From: Candidatus Accumulibacter cognatus
Lineage (GTDB): Bacteria > Pseudomonadota > Gammaproteobacteria > Burkholderiales > Rhodocyclaceae
Direction: 5' to 3'
Assembly: GCA_013414765.1 (NCBI GenBank)
Contig: CP058708.1
Span: 4,880,748-4,944,747, forward strand
Length of the DNA: 64,000 nucleotides
Shown: in pieces, positions 51,689 to 61,241 of the stretch
How the letters are laid out: every line of letters begins with the position of its first letter
How positions within the stretch are numbered: position 1 is the first letter of the stretch
The notes under the pieces: generated by a model
What the model was told of the DNA's origin: nothing
What the model saw: the letters and a program-made list of their open reading frames with translations, nothing else
Database searches by the model: none
Position numbers and translations under genes: made by a program

Positions 51689-52006
51689 TCAGAGTTGCAC
51701 AGGTGGGGCGCGGCTGGAATAGTAGGCGGGAACGCCGGCCGGGCGGATGGCTGCGCAGGCGTCGACCAGGACGAAGTCGCCCAGCGTTTGGTCAAGCGGC
51801 GGCGGGTGGCCTGCTGGTGCGGCATTGGCCGCTGCAGCGAGCAACAGACACTCGACGCAGAGCGCATCGCTGTCCGGGTCCTGCAACCCCTTTTCCTGCA
51901 TGGCCTGCCGCCATTCGGCGAGATGCTTCAGGTCGTGCCACTGCACCTCGTGCTGCACGCCGAGCAACAGGAGCGCCATGACCACCGCCAGAATATTGCG
52001 CAGCAT
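51689..52006 (-). CDS. Small exported Cys/His protein, DUF2946-like
   Basis: A 105-residue protein beginning MLRNILAVVMALLLLGVQ, a signal-like helix, then HDLKHLAEW, CVECLLLAAAA and a C-terminal tail SSRAPPVQL. The HxxxH plus CxxC arrangement and tail recall DUF2946 proteins, which are often linked to metal uptake genes. The start is uncertain: ATG at 52006 is preferred, with in-frame alternatives upstream at 52069. It is the first gene of the zinc-type operon. Confidence 0.6.
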   Translation of the reverse strand: MLRNILAVVMALLLLGVQHEVQWHDLKHLAEWRQAMQEKGLQDPDSDALCVECLLLAAAANAAPAGHPPPLDQTLGDFVLVDACAAIRPAGVPAYYSSRAPPVQL

Positions 52007-52406
52007 CGCGGTTGCCCGCTGCCTGGACAGGGTGGATGATGCCGGGCGATGCCGAGCGGGCGGGTTCATGTGCGCCCGGCCCACGGCTCGGTGGCATGGT
52101 CGAATCGCGGCAGACCAGCGATTTGCTGCCGCTGGCGAGCGTGCAAACACGCAACCGCCATCGCCGCGCCAGCGTCGCGGGTGGCGCCATGGATTGCCGA
52201 GAGGACGTAAGCGGGAGAAGGTCTCACGACAGACATGGAAACACAAAATCATTGCAAACGCAACATTGTTGCGTTTACCGGATGCGAACGGTCATGAATT
52301 TTCCTGGCCCCCCGCTCACCTGTGCCAGCAATGAAAGAACCGGGCAGACAGGATGGGTGGTTCACGCTAGAGTTCGACTCTCCTGCCATCACTCGGAACC
52401 GTTTCG
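52007..52406. other. Divergent intergenic region, no gene seen
   Basis: Four hundred bases between the zinc-type operon and the SHOCT gene. Apart from the palindrome at 52256 no convincing coding frame or RNA was found; local ORFs have poor start signals. The AT-richer part near 52240-52300 is the probable promoter zone. Confidence 0.5.
52256..52276. promoter_or_regulatory. Palindrome AAACGCAAC-ATT-GTTGCGTTT (Zur-like candidate)
   Basis: Nine-base perfect arms with a three-base centre, placed between the zinc-type operon (start near 52006, leftward) and the SHOCT gene (52407, rightward). Its size and core (GCAACATTGTTGC) resemble Fur/Zur-family sites. The operon content makes Zur the most reasonable regulator, but the site is not an exact match to a consensus I can state with certainty. 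Confidence 0.45.
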
Positions 52407-53300
52407 ATGCGAGCTCTTTCCTCCACCGGCCAGCAGGCAATCAATGACCTGGCCCAGCGATATTCCTTCACTCCGGCCGCGGTCTTGCACATGCTCGACG
52501 CCGTGAGCAACGCTCGGGGTAGCATGGCGCAGTTCAACCACCCGGAATTCGGCGGTGCCGGCCAATGGATGCGCGGTGGCATGACCATGCTGTCCGAGAT
52601 GTTCAACCATTCCCTGAAAGGCCGCGTCGACGGGCTCTGTCATGACCTCGCCGCCCTGTTGGCCAGCGAGCCCGACCTCCTTCGGGGAGGCAGCTTTCAA
52701 TCGCAGAGCCAGGGTGGCGGCTACAGCCAACAGCAGAGCCACGACAGCGGCCAGCTCGGCGGCAGCTTCAGTGACGCTCGACAGCTACAGGATGGCGCTG
52801 GGCCGGTCGGTCCGGTGAGCCTGTTCGTGCCGCCCACGGCCGGGGATGCCGGTGATTGGTGGGGCGGGGACCTGCGCTGGCCGACCAGCACCGGTGCGCA
52901 GAACGGCGTCCGCTACGCCTACTTCGCCCAGGCCCGCCGGCTAGCGATCGAGCTTGGCGGCCGGGTGACGATCTACGATACGCTCGATCATCAGATCGGC
53001 GGTTTCTCGCAGCAGCAAGGCCTTGGCGGGTCGCTGACGTTTTCCAGCCAGTACGGCCTGGTGGACGTGGCCAGCCTGCCGGTCGTCGCGGTGGACGGCC
53101 ACCTCCAGGCTGCGGCCATTCCCCCCCCCGCCGCCGCCCCCTCGTCAGCGCCGCCTTCGGATTCCCGCGGCGCGCACCCGTCCTGCGGTGGGAGCGACAT
53201 CTTCGCGCTCATCGAGCGGCTGGCCGACCTGCACGCCAAGGGGATTCTCAGCGCCGAAGAGTTTGCTGCCAAGAAGACCGAACTACTGAGCCGGATCTAG
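52407..53300 (+). CDS. SHOCT-domain protein
   Basis: A 297-residue protein. The N-terminal 95 residues are helical, a Gln/Ser/Gly-rich linker (SQSQGGGYSQQQS) follows, then a beta-rich middle segment (GVRYAYFAQARRLAIELGG, VTIYDTLDHQIGGFSQQQG) and a C-terminal SHOCT motif (LADLHAKGILSAEEFAAKK). SHOCT segments are short oligomerisation modules. No enzymatic function can be assigned. The gene shares its upstream region with the zinc-type operon. Confidence 0.75.
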   Translation: MRALSSTGQQAINDLAQRYSFTPAAVLHMLDAVSNARGSMAQFNHPEFGGAGQWMRGGMTMLSEMFNHSLKGRVDGLCHDLAALLASEPDLLRGGSFQSQSQGGGYSQQQSHDSGQLGGSFSDARQLQDGAGPVGPVSLFVPPTAGDAGDWWGGDLRWPTSTGAQNGVRYAYFAQARRLAIELGGRVTIYDTLDHQIGGFSQQQGLGGSLTFSSQYGLVDVASLPVVAVDGHLQAAAIPPPAAAPSSAPPSDSRGAHPSCGGSDIFALIERLADLHAKGILSAEEFAAKKTELLSRI

Positions 53301-53313
53301 GCCTGTGACGAGG

Positions 53314-53905
53314 TCAGGCCGCCCCACCTGCCGGATGGCCCTGAAACTCGTCGATGACGTCAGCCGTCGTGATCCTGCGGCCGAAGTAGCCGATGCTTTC
53401 CTCAAGGCCTTCGGCGCGCAGGATGTCGCGCACGGCCGCATGTGCCGCCACCAGCCGCAGGCGAATCCCGGCGGCCTTGAGATCCCCGTGCAGCTGCGCC
53501 AGCATGCGTGCGCCGGTCAATCGACAACGGGTGAGCTGGAAAGGTTGCTCACCACCAGGCCGAGCGGTGCGGCGTTCGAGCGGATTTGCTGCCAGACCGC
53601 GTTGCGCTCGATGACGGAGTAAATGCGGATGCCCGGGTTGCGGCCAATGAAAGCCACATGCGGGTGTGCTGCCCGCCGTATGAGCAACAACATCGAGACC
53701 CGCACCGCGACAATCAGCCCCTTCAGGATGCCGAGCAGCAGCACGCCGGCAAAAGCCACCATGGCGACGCCGAACTCGAAGCGGCCAACCCGCCACACGT
53801 CGCGCAGTTCACCGACGTCGATCAATCCCTTGACTGCCACCAGCATGAGAACCACGTTCGGCAGGTTTACAGCATCCCCGTCAGAATCATCAGGAGTAAC
53901 TACTC
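53314..53905 (-). pseudogene. SulP-family anion transporter remnant
   Basis: The minus strand shows the C-terminal third of a SulP permease: a last membrane segment (LVAVKGLIDVGELRDVWRV, LLLGILKGLIVAVRVSML), the linker HVAFIGRNPGIRIYS and the STAS domain (GARMLAQLHGDLKAAGI, EESIGYFGRRITTADVI). At least two frameshifts (near 53518 and 53868) break it, and a stop lies near 53900, upstream of which nothing related remains. It is clearly inactive and sits at the edge of the duplicated cheA block. Confidence 0.8.
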
Positions 53906-53942
53906 AGCAGGATCTGGGCACGCCTTGTGCTGATGTTGAATG

Positions 53943-54011
53943 ATGGATGAACTTCCTGAGCTTAGCCGACTGAGCGTTGGCGGGAAAGACCGACTGATCC
54001 GGGATCTGTAG
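53943..54011 (+). mobile_element. Transposase N-terminal scrap (IS66-like)
   Basis: A 22-codon frame beginning MDELPELSRLSVGGKDRLI resembles the first residues of IS66-type transposases, in which a P-x-L-S-x-L-S segment precedes KD-x-LI. It ends at a TAG directly before the cheA copy. No inverted repeats or further transposase code were found. The family call rests on a short match only. Confidence 0.4.
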
Positions 54012-55601
54012 TTCTTCCGCGCCGCGCACACCATCAAGGGCGGTGCCGGCGTCGTCGAATGCCGCTTCATCGAAGCCTTCACGCACAAGGTCGAAAACGT
54101 CCTCGACAAACTGCGTAACGGCGAGATCCCGGTGAGCGGCGAATTGTCGACGGTGATGCTCGCATGCTGCGACCACCTCGGCGCGCTGCTCGACGTCCTC
54201 GCCGCCGGCCTGCCGCAGCCTGATGCCGCCGTGCAGGCGCGCGGCGACGCCCTGCTGGCGACGCTGACCGCCCAGTTCCTCGGCGGCAGCCTGCCCGCTG
54301 AAGACGAGCGTCACATCGAAACCTCCGGCGGCGGTGTGGTTACTACCGACGCCTGGCACCTCTCGGTACGCTTCGGCCCCGGCGTGCTGAAGAACGGCGT
54401 GGACCCGCTCTCACTGCTGCACTACCTGACCTCGCTGGGCGAGATCACTCACCTGACCACGCTCGCCGACACCCTGCCCGCGGCCGACGCGATGGACCCC
54501 GAATGCTGCTACCTCGGTTTCGAGATCGGCTTCCAGACGCGTGCCAGCAAAGCCCAGATCGAACAGGTCTTCGACTTCGTCCGCGACGAGTGTACGCTCC
54601 ACATCCTGCCGCCGCACTCGAAAATCGACGAATACATGCAGTTGATCAAGGAATCTCCCGAAGACCCGATGCGCCTGGGCGAGATCCTTGTCTATTCCGG
54701 CGCCCTGACGCAGGCCGAACTCGATACCGGTCTCGCCGCCCAGTCCCGCGCAGCGGTGGAGAGCGACACCTTGCCACCCAGACCGATCGGCGCCATCCTC
54801 GTCGAGCAGAAGGTGGTGCACTCCGAACTCGTCGAAGCCGCCGCCAGCCGGCAGACGGTGATCAGCGAGAAGAAAACGCGCGAAGCCCGCATGATCCGCG
54901 TGCATGCCGACAAGCTCGACCAGTTGATCGATCTCGTCGGCGAGATGGTCATCGCCGGCGCCAGCACCTACCTGCTCGCGCAGCGCAGCGGCCGGTCCGA
55001 ACTGATCGAATCGACCGCGGTGCTGCGCCGCCTCGTCGAGAACATCCGCGACTCGGCACTGCAACTGCGCATGGTGCCGATCGGCGAGACTTTCAACCGC
55101 TTCCAGCGCGTCGTGCGCGACAACGCACGCGAACTCGGCAAGACCATCGACCTGGCGATCATCGACGGCTTTCTGACCGGCGTCGGCCCGGCCTCCTACG
55201 TCGTGCCGCTCGACTCGGTCGTCGAATGCATCGAACTCGGCGAGGTCTCGGCTAGCCGCAACTATCTCAACCTGCGCGGCGAGGTGCTGCCCTTCGTCCG
55301 CCTGCGCGAGCTGTTCGGCATCGGCGGCGAGATCCCCGACCGCCAGAACGTGGTCATCGTCCAGTACGCCGGCGAGAAAGCGGGTCTCGTCGTCGATACC
55401 CTGCTCGGCGAATTCCAGACGGTGATCAAACCGCTCGGCGTGCTCTTCAAGCACCTGCGCGGCATCGGTGGATCGACCATCCTCGGCACCGGCGAGGTGG
55501 CGCTGATCCTCGACGTGCCGGCGCTGGTCGGCCTGGTGACCCGGCTCGAAGACCAGCGTCTGACCGCGCCCCCAGCAGCGGAGCGACTGGCCGCGTACTG
55601 A
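54012..55601 (+). pseudogene. cheA duplicate lacking start and ATPase domain
   Basis: From 54013 the sequence is essentially identical to cheA from 8102 onward, including silent positions. The first 38 codons are missing, and the copy lacks the 471 bases that correspond to 9241-9711, an in-frame loss of residues 419-575 that removes the whole ATPase domain. The joined point falls in a short repeat (CTGGYGATCA). The copy ends with a different C-terminus after about 55590. A GTG at 54132 could open a 489-residue protein with the MshEN-like, dimerisation and CheW domains but no HPt and no kinase. It is treated as a pseudogene, though an adaptor role is possible. Confidence 0.88.
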
Positions 55602-55644
55602 TTTCAAGCAGGACCCCATCCCCCTTCCCCGGAGGTCAGTCATC

Positions 55645-56127
55645 GTGTTCAAGAATCTCAAAATCGGCGCCCGTCTGGGCTTCGGCTTCGGTTTCATCGT
55701 CATTCTGCTGCTCGGCATCTCGGTCCTCTCCTATCTGCGCGTCAGCGGGCTCAACGCCGACATCGACAAGCTGGTCAACCACTTCTTCCCGAAAACGGTC
55801 TGGGCCAACCATATCATTGAGGCCATCAACCTGATTGCCCGTGCGCAGCGCAACCTGCTGATCGATCCGCGTCCCGAGGAAAGCAAGCTGCGTACATCGA
55901 TGCCTGCGAAAAGGTGGGAGACTTCCAGACCGAGCTGATGACCGCTCATGGCAAGGAAGCCGATAGGCGCGCGGAACAAACAGAATGGTTGATCCTGGTG
56001 CTATCCGCCGCCGCGCTGGTCCTGGCTTCGCTGTTCGCTACCTGGGTCACCCACTCGATTACCCGCCCGATCCATCTTCCGCCTGGCCGAAGAAGGCCGC
56101 AGTGCCGCGCCAGTCGGGCGTGAATGA
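55645..56127 (+). pseudogene. MCP remnant lacking sensor and signalling domains
   Basis: A GTG at 55645 with GGAGG upstream opens a sequence like the MCP at 17227 ([14 protein letters not shown]). After about 80 codons most of the sensor is gone; a frame change near 55890 leads into DFQTELM, the second membrane helix and the start of HAMP (HSITRPI). The sequence then jumps to a C-terminal scrap ([17 protein letters not shown] in another frame). The entire signalling domain is lost. Confidence 0.85.
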
Positions 56128-56155
56128 CAAAGTTCGTACTCAGGAGATCACAGCC

Positions 56156-57533
56156 ATCAATCTTTTCCAGAAAATACTGATTCCACCTACAGTCTGCATG
56201 ATCTTCATGCTAGTCTTGAGCGTTGTCGGCTACCAGTCACTCGATGTACAGCGGCAAGCGATCGACGAGTTGTTCAATACCCTGCGTCACAAGCACCTGC
56301 AGCTTGCTCTCCCGGTCCATGAGGGTCCTGGACGTTCATTCTCGCACCTACCGTCTCATGACCTGGGCCGGGACACTCGATGAAAAGACGCTCACGGCCG
56401 ACAGCAAGGTGCTGCATGCCGACGTCGACCAGGTCATCGCCAGCTTCGGTAAATGGGCGGCCGACCCCGGCCTGGCCGACAGCGAAGCAAATCTGGCCGA
56501 GGACATTGCGGTGATGCTGATCAAGTACAAGACCCCTGCAGCCAACGGACTGGACTTTGCCCTGACCGACGACATGACCCTCGGACCCACCGCAATGAAA
56601 GCCACCGACGAAAGTTTCAGGATGCTCGCAGCGCTGAGCGATGAACTCGTCAAGGTCGAGGAAAAGCTGAGCCAGGAGGCGTTCGAACTGTCGCACAGCA
56701 TTTATCGCCGTGCGATCACGGTGACCGTTGCTGCGCTGCTCGCGGCACTTGTTCTGGCGATCGGCATCAGCCTCCTGATCACGCGTAACCTCAAAAGACC
56801 GGTCAATGAACTGCTCGACGTACCCCAGCGCCTCGGTGACGGCGACCTGACGGTGCGCATCAGGCATTCCGGCAAGGACGAAATCGGCCAGATGCTGTCA
56901 GCCCGGCAGGGTCTGATCGGCAAACTCAACGCACTCATCGGCGAGGTCAGGGGTGCCACCAACGCGCTGTCCAATGCCTCGGGCAAGGCCTCGGCCAACC
57001 TGCTGGCCTTGAACGCGGCCATCGAGGCGGCACGTGCCGGCGAATACGGCAAGGGTTTCACCGTCGTCGCCGCAGAAGTGCACAAGTTGGCGGAACGCTC
57101 GCCGGTCGCCGTGCAGGAAATCTGCCACATCGCCAGGGAGTTGGTGAAACTTGCCGAACGCGCTGGTTCGCTGCTCGGCGATATGCTGCCATCGATCCGG
57201 AAAACCTCCGACCTCGTCCAGGAGGAAATTGCCGCCGCCTCGCGGGAGCAGCGTTCCGACGTCGGCCAGATCAACGGCGTGATGGGGCAGCTCGACCAGG
57301 CGACGCAGCAGAACGCTTCGGCATCCGAGGAACTCGCCGCCACCGCCGAGGAACTCGGCAGCCAGGCTGTGCAACAGCAGGAACTGATGACCTTTTTCCA
57401 GTTGGCTGAGGAAGGCCGCGACGAGGCGACGGCGCGACTGGCTGCTCAGGTTGCGGCCGCACTGCCACACACCAGGCAACCAGGCCGCGTCGCCAGCACG
57501 GCCTCGCCTGACTACGGCTTCGAACGTTTTTGA
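56156..57533 (+). pseudogene. MCP with lost start codon, frameshift and internal deletion
   Basis: The likely start is ATC at 56156 after AGGAGATCACAGCC, implying an ATG to ATC change; the coding sense then reads NLFQKILIPPTVCMIF with a membrane helix. Near 56305-56325 the frame shifts (to [15 protein letters not shown]). The rest has a second membrane helix, HAMP and a signalling domain from which about 82 residues between NASG and [15 protein letters not shown] are missing, so the first methylation arm is gone. It still ends YGFERF. It is inactive as a chemoreceptor. Confidence 0.83.
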
Positions 57534-57547
57534 GGAGAAAACCGCCC

Positions 57548-58126
57548 ATGACCCAGATCACCCCCGCCCGTCCCGCCGCCAATGCCGTCGCCCGGCGCGC
57601 CTCCACCGCCCTGCAGGCACAGCAGACTGCAGCCGAAAGCCCGCAGCAATACCTTACCTTCGTTCTCGGCGGCGAGATGTTCGCCGTCGGCATCCTCAAC
57701 GTCAAGGAAATCATCGAGTACGGCCATCTCACTGAAATCCCGATGATGCCGGCCTTCATCCGCGGCGTCATCAACCTGCGCGGCGCCGTCGTCCCGGTCA
57801 TCGACCTCGCGGCGCGCTTCGGTGGTGCCCAGAGTCAGGCGGGAAAGCGCACCTGCATCGTCATCGTCGAGGTCAGCGAGAACGAGTTTCGTCACGACAT
57901 CGGGATCATGGTCGACGCGGTCTCGGAAGTGATCGAGATCCCGGCCAGCGACATCGAACCGCCACCGTCGTTCGGCGCCCGCATCCGCGCCGACTTCATC
58001 CACGGCATGGGCAAGGTTGCCGGAAAGTTCGTGATCCTCCTCAATATCGTCAAGGTGCTCTCGATCGACGAGATCGCGATGCTGGCGCAGGTCGCTGGCG
58101 ATCATGCGGGTAGCGTCGGAGTCTAA
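57548..58126 (+). CDS. cheW: Chemotaxis coupling protein CheW
   Basis: A 192-residue CheW adaptor: variable N-terminus ([17 protein letters not shown]), then [43 protein letters not shown] and FVILLNIVKVLS. GAGGAGAAAACC precedes the ATG. It is paralogous to the CheW at 13052, with long stretches of identical DNA, and to the remnant at 17007. It is the first intact gene after the decayed zone and leads cheD and cheR. Confidence 0.95.
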   Translation: MTQITPARPAANAVARRASTALQAQQTAAESPQQYLTFVLGGEMFAVGILNVKEIIEYGHLTEIPMMPAFIRGVINLRGAVVPVIDLAARFGGAQSQAGKRTCIVIVEVSENEFRHDIGIMVDAVSEVIEIPASDIEPPPSFGARIRADFIHGMGKVAGKFVILLNIVKVLSIDEIAMLAQVAGDHAGSVGV

Positions 58127-58129
58127 GAA

Positions 58130-59698
58130 GTGTTCAATCATCTGACGGTAAGGACGCGTATCATCGGCTTGGTCGTTATCCTGATCACGAGTATCGTGGT
58201 CATGGCCTTCCTGGGCCTCGACCTCGCGGCGAACAGTCACCAGGACGGCCGCAAGATGTATGATATGAGCATGAAACCGATACAGACCGTCGATGAGGTG
58301 GCCCGCTTGATGTCGGAAAACCGCGCGCAGCTCATGCTGGCATTGCAACACGACCCGGCGAACCTACTAGCGAATCTGCACGACCATCCGGTCGCCATGC
58401 ACACCGACGCGATCGGCCGCAACATCGATCAGATCAATGCCTTGTCGGCATCCTACAGCAAACTGATTGCCGACCCGGAAGAGCAGAAACTGGCCGACCG
58501 CTTCACCGAAATTCGCCAGCGTTACGTTCAGGAAGCGCTGATACCGGCACGCGAGATGATCCTGGCCGGTCAGTTTGCCGATGGACAGGTCATCCTGCTC
58601 AAGAAGATCAACCCGCTCTACCAGGAGGCCAGCCAGGCCAGTTCCACGGTGCGCGCGTTTCTCGACAAGGCGGCGACCGACCGTCTGCAGGCGCAGGAAA
58701 GCCGTTTCTCGAACACACGCAAGCTCCTCGTCGTTGCCATCGTCGCTCTCGTGCTCGTGGCAGGGATGCTGTCGTTCTGGATCATCCGCTCGATCACACG
58801 GCCGCTCGGACAGGCCGTGAACGCTGCCAACGCACTTGCCGCCGGTGATCTCGGCGTGCGCATCCAGGCGCGCAGCAAGGATGAAGTCGGTCAGCTCATG
58901 TTGGCAATGCAGGCCATGGTCGGCAAGCTCGGCGAGATCATCGGCGAAGTCCGTACCACGGCCGAGAACCTTGGCAATGCCTCGAGCCAGGTCTCGGCCA
59001 CCGCCCAGTCGCTCTCGCAATCATCCAACGAACAAGCCGCTTCGGTCGAACAGACCACCTCCAGCGTCGAGCAGATGAGTGTGTCGATCATCCAGAACAC
59101 CGAGAACGCCAAGGTCACCGACGGCATGGCCTCGGCCGCTTCGCGACAGGCCCTCGAAGGCGGCGAGGCCGTCGCCCGCACGGTCGAAGCAATGCAGACC
59201 ATCACCGACAAGATCGGCCTCGTCGACGACATCGCCTACCAGACCAACCTGCTGGCCTTGAACGCCGCCATCGAAGCGGCGCGCGCCGGCGAACACGGCA
59301 AGGGTTTCGCCGTCGTCGCCGCCGATGTGAGAAAACTCGCCGAACGCTCGCAGGTGGCCGCGCAGGAAATCGGCCACGTCGCCAAGGAATCGGTGAAACT
59401 CGCCGAACAGGCCGGGTCGCTGCTCGGCGAGATGGTGCCGTCGATCCAGAAGACCTCTGGCCTCGTGCAGGAGATCGCCGCCGCCTCTCAGGAGCAGCGT
59501 TCCGGCGTCGGCCAGATCAACGGCGCGATGGGGCAGCTCAAGCAGGCGACGCAGCAGAACGCCTCGGCCTCGGAAGAACTCGCCGCCACCGCCGAGGAAC
59601 TCAGCAGCCAGGCCGCTCAACTACAGGAGCTGATGACCTTCTTCCGCTTGGCCAACAGCGGCCACCGCAGTGCGGCGATGAGCGGCGTGTCCAGATGA
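58130..59698 (+). CDS. Methyl-accepting chemotaxis protein
   Basis: A 522-residue receptor with a GTG start three bases after cheW. Membrane helices near 10-30 and 198-220 enclose a helical sensor. HAMP and signalling domain (tip [21 protein letters not shown]) follow. Unlike most receptors here it lacks the aromatic tether and ends GVSR, overlapping cheD by ATGA. It may depend on other receptors for methylation. Confidence 0.9.
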   Translation: MFNHLTVRTRIIGLVVILITSIVVMAFLGLDLAANSHQDGRKMYDMSMKPIQTVDEVARLMSENRAQLMLALQHDPANLLANLHDHPVAMHTDAIGRNIDQINALSASYSKLIADPEEQKLADRFTEIRQRYVQEALIPAREMILAGQFADGQVILLKKINPLYQEASQASSTVRAFLDKAATDRLQAQESRFSNTRKLLVVAIVALVLVAGMLSFWIIRSITRPLGQAVNAANALAAGDLGVRIQARSKDEVGQLMLAMQAMVGKLGEIIGEVRTTAENLGNASSQVSATAQSLSQSSNEQAASVEQTTSSVEQMSVSIIQNTENAKVTDGMASAASRQALEGGEAVARTVEAMQTITDKIGLVDDIAYQTNLLALNAAIEAARAGEHGKGFAVVAADVRKLAERSQVAAQEIGHVAKESVKLAEQAGSLLGEMVPSIQKTSGLVQEIAAASQEQRSGVGQINGAMGQLKQATQQNASASEELAATAEELSSQAAQLQELMTFFRLANSGHRSAAMSGVSR

Positions 59699-60255
59699 GC
59701 AACCCGCGCGACCTCGAGCGCTTGGCGCGCCACGTCAATCCCGGCGGCTGGGCGATTGAAAACGAACGACCGATCGCCACCCTCCTCGGCTCGTGTGTCG
59801 CCGTCTGCCTGTGGGACCCGCAGCTCCGGGTCGGCGGCCTGAATCACTTCATGTTGCCGAAATTCGAGAAATCGGCCAACAAGGACCTCGACGTCCTGCT
59901 TTGCGGCAATTTCTGCATGGAAGCACTGATGAACGGCATGCTCGCCCGTGGCGCCCAGAAAAAGCGCCTGCAGAGCAAGGCCTTCGGTGGCGGCAATGTC
60001 ATTTCATCGCTGACCGGCGTCAGCATCGGCGAGCGCAACGCCGAGTTCGCCCGCGAGTGGCTGGGGCGCGAGGGCATCCAGCTGGTCGCCTCGGACCTGA
60101 TGGGGCCGTGGTCGCGCAAGGTGATCCTCGACCCGCAGACCGGCGAAGCCTTCTGCAAGCGCGGGCAGACCAACCAGAGCATTGCCGAGGCGGAAAGCCG
60201 TTACGCCAGCACACTCTTCGTCGCACCGAAGAAGACCGACATCGAGCTATTCTGA
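59695..60255 (+). CDS. cheD: Receptor glutamine deamidase CheD
   Basis: A 186-residue enzyme that deamidates receptor glutamines. The catalytic Cys lies in [13 protein letters not shown] and the His in GGLNHFMLP; the conserved Thr region follows ([11 protein letters not shown]). It overlaps the upstream mcp by ATGA. The C-terminus reads KKTDIELF, resembling the tails of the two-TM receptors (SNVELF), an unusual feature for CheD. No CheC is present. Confidence 0.93.
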   Translation: MSNPRDLERLARHVNPGGWAIENERPIATLLGSCVAVCLWDPQLRVGGLNHFMLPKFEKSANKDLDVLLCGNFCMEALMNGMLARGAQKKRLQSKAFGGGNVISSLTGVSIGERNAEFAREWLGREGIQLVASDLMGPWSRKVILDPQTGEAFCKRGQTNQSIAEAESRYASTLFVAPKKTDIELF

Positions 60256-60261
60256 GGACTT

Positions 60262-61077
60262 ATGAACCATTCCGAATCCCCGATCACCGACCAGGAGTTC
60301 GCGCTTTTCCAGCGGCTGATCTACAAACTGGCCGGCATCAGCCTCTCCGATGCCAAGCGCGTTCTGCTGGTGGGCCGTCTCGGCCGGCGTCTGGCGCATT
60401 ACAAATTTGACACTTACTCCCAGTATTATCAGCTGGTGTCCTCCGGTCAGCATCCTCAAGAACTGCAGCAGATGATCGATCTGCTGACCACCAACGAGAC
60501 CTATTTCTTCCGTGAACCACAGCACTTCGACTTCCTGCGCGACGTGATTCTCAAGGAGCGGCGCGGGGCAGGCACTTTCCGCATCTGGAGCGGTGCCAGT
60601 TCGAGCGGCGAAGAGGCTTACTCGATGGCGATGGTACTCGCCGAGCATTGCAACGACAGCCCCTGGGAAGTTTTCGGGTCGGACATCAGCCTGACCGTCC
60701 TGGCGCGAGCACAGGCCGGGGTATATGCGCAGGAACGGATCTCCGGCATTCCGCCAGGCTACTTGCGCAAGTATTGCTTGAAGGGCGTACGCTCACAGGA
60801 AGGCAAGTTGCTGATCGAGAACCAGCTCAAGCAGCGTGTCCGCTTTGCGCAGGTAAACCTGACGCAGCCGATCACCGGCGTCGGCGACTTCGACGTGATA
60901 TTCCTGCGTAACGTGATGATCTATTTCGATGCCGAAACGAAGCGCAAGGTCATCGAGAACATGCTGCCACACCTGAAACCGAATGGCTATTTCATCGTCG
61001 GCCATTCCGAATCGCTGCACGGCATCAGCAACCGGCTGCAGGCCCTGAAACCTACCATTTATCGAAGACCACGGTAG
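60262..61077 (+). CDS. cheR: Chemotaxis methyltransferase CheR
   Basis: A 271-residue methyltransferase of the classical CheR type: N-terminal helical domain (YKLAGISLSDAKRVLLVGRL), TNETYFFREP, SAM loop (WSGASSSGEEAYSMAM), GSDIS, and LRNVMIYF. It starts six bases after cheD. As the enzyme next to receptors with DFERF-type tails, it is the likely binder of the tether. It ends the chemotaxis block. Confidence 0.93.
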   Translation: MNHSESPITDQEFALFQRLIYKLAGISLSDAKRVLLVGRLGRRLAHYKFDTYSQYYQLVSSGQHPQELQQMIDLLTTNETYFFREPQHFDFLRDVILKERRGAGTFRIWSGASSSGEEAYSMAMVLAEHCNDSPWEVFGSDISLTVLARAQAGVYAQERISGIPPGYLRKYCLKGVRSQEGKLLIENQLKQRVRFAQVNLTQPITGVGDFDVIFLRNVMIYFDAETKRKVIENMLPHLKPNGYFIVGHSESLHGISNRLQALKPTIYRRPR

Positions 61078-61092
61078 GGATCAGATAGGCAC

Positions 61093-61119
61093 GCCGTCAC
61101 GATCACGGGCCGTGACGGC
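61093..61119 (+). terminator. Possible terminator hairpin after cheR
   Basis: GCCGTCACG (61093-61101) pairs perfectly with CGTGACGGC (61111-61119) over a nine-base loop, 16 bases after the cheR stop. No T-run follows, so it may be a weak or Rho-assisted terminator, or an mRNA end structure. Confidence 0.4.
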
Positions 61120-61241
61120 ATCCGTGCCGGCCTTTCTCCCCGAATTGCGGTCTACGCAAGCCATACTCCCAAAACCAAAGCGTGCTTACCCGCCGGGCAG
61201 GCGAATGCCAGCCCTCCCGAACCGACGCGGGTGTCGGTCAT

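Noticed and set aside
61093-61119. Strong intrinsic terminator after cheR
   Set aside because: The stem is perfect but no T-run follows; it is listed only as a possible terminator.
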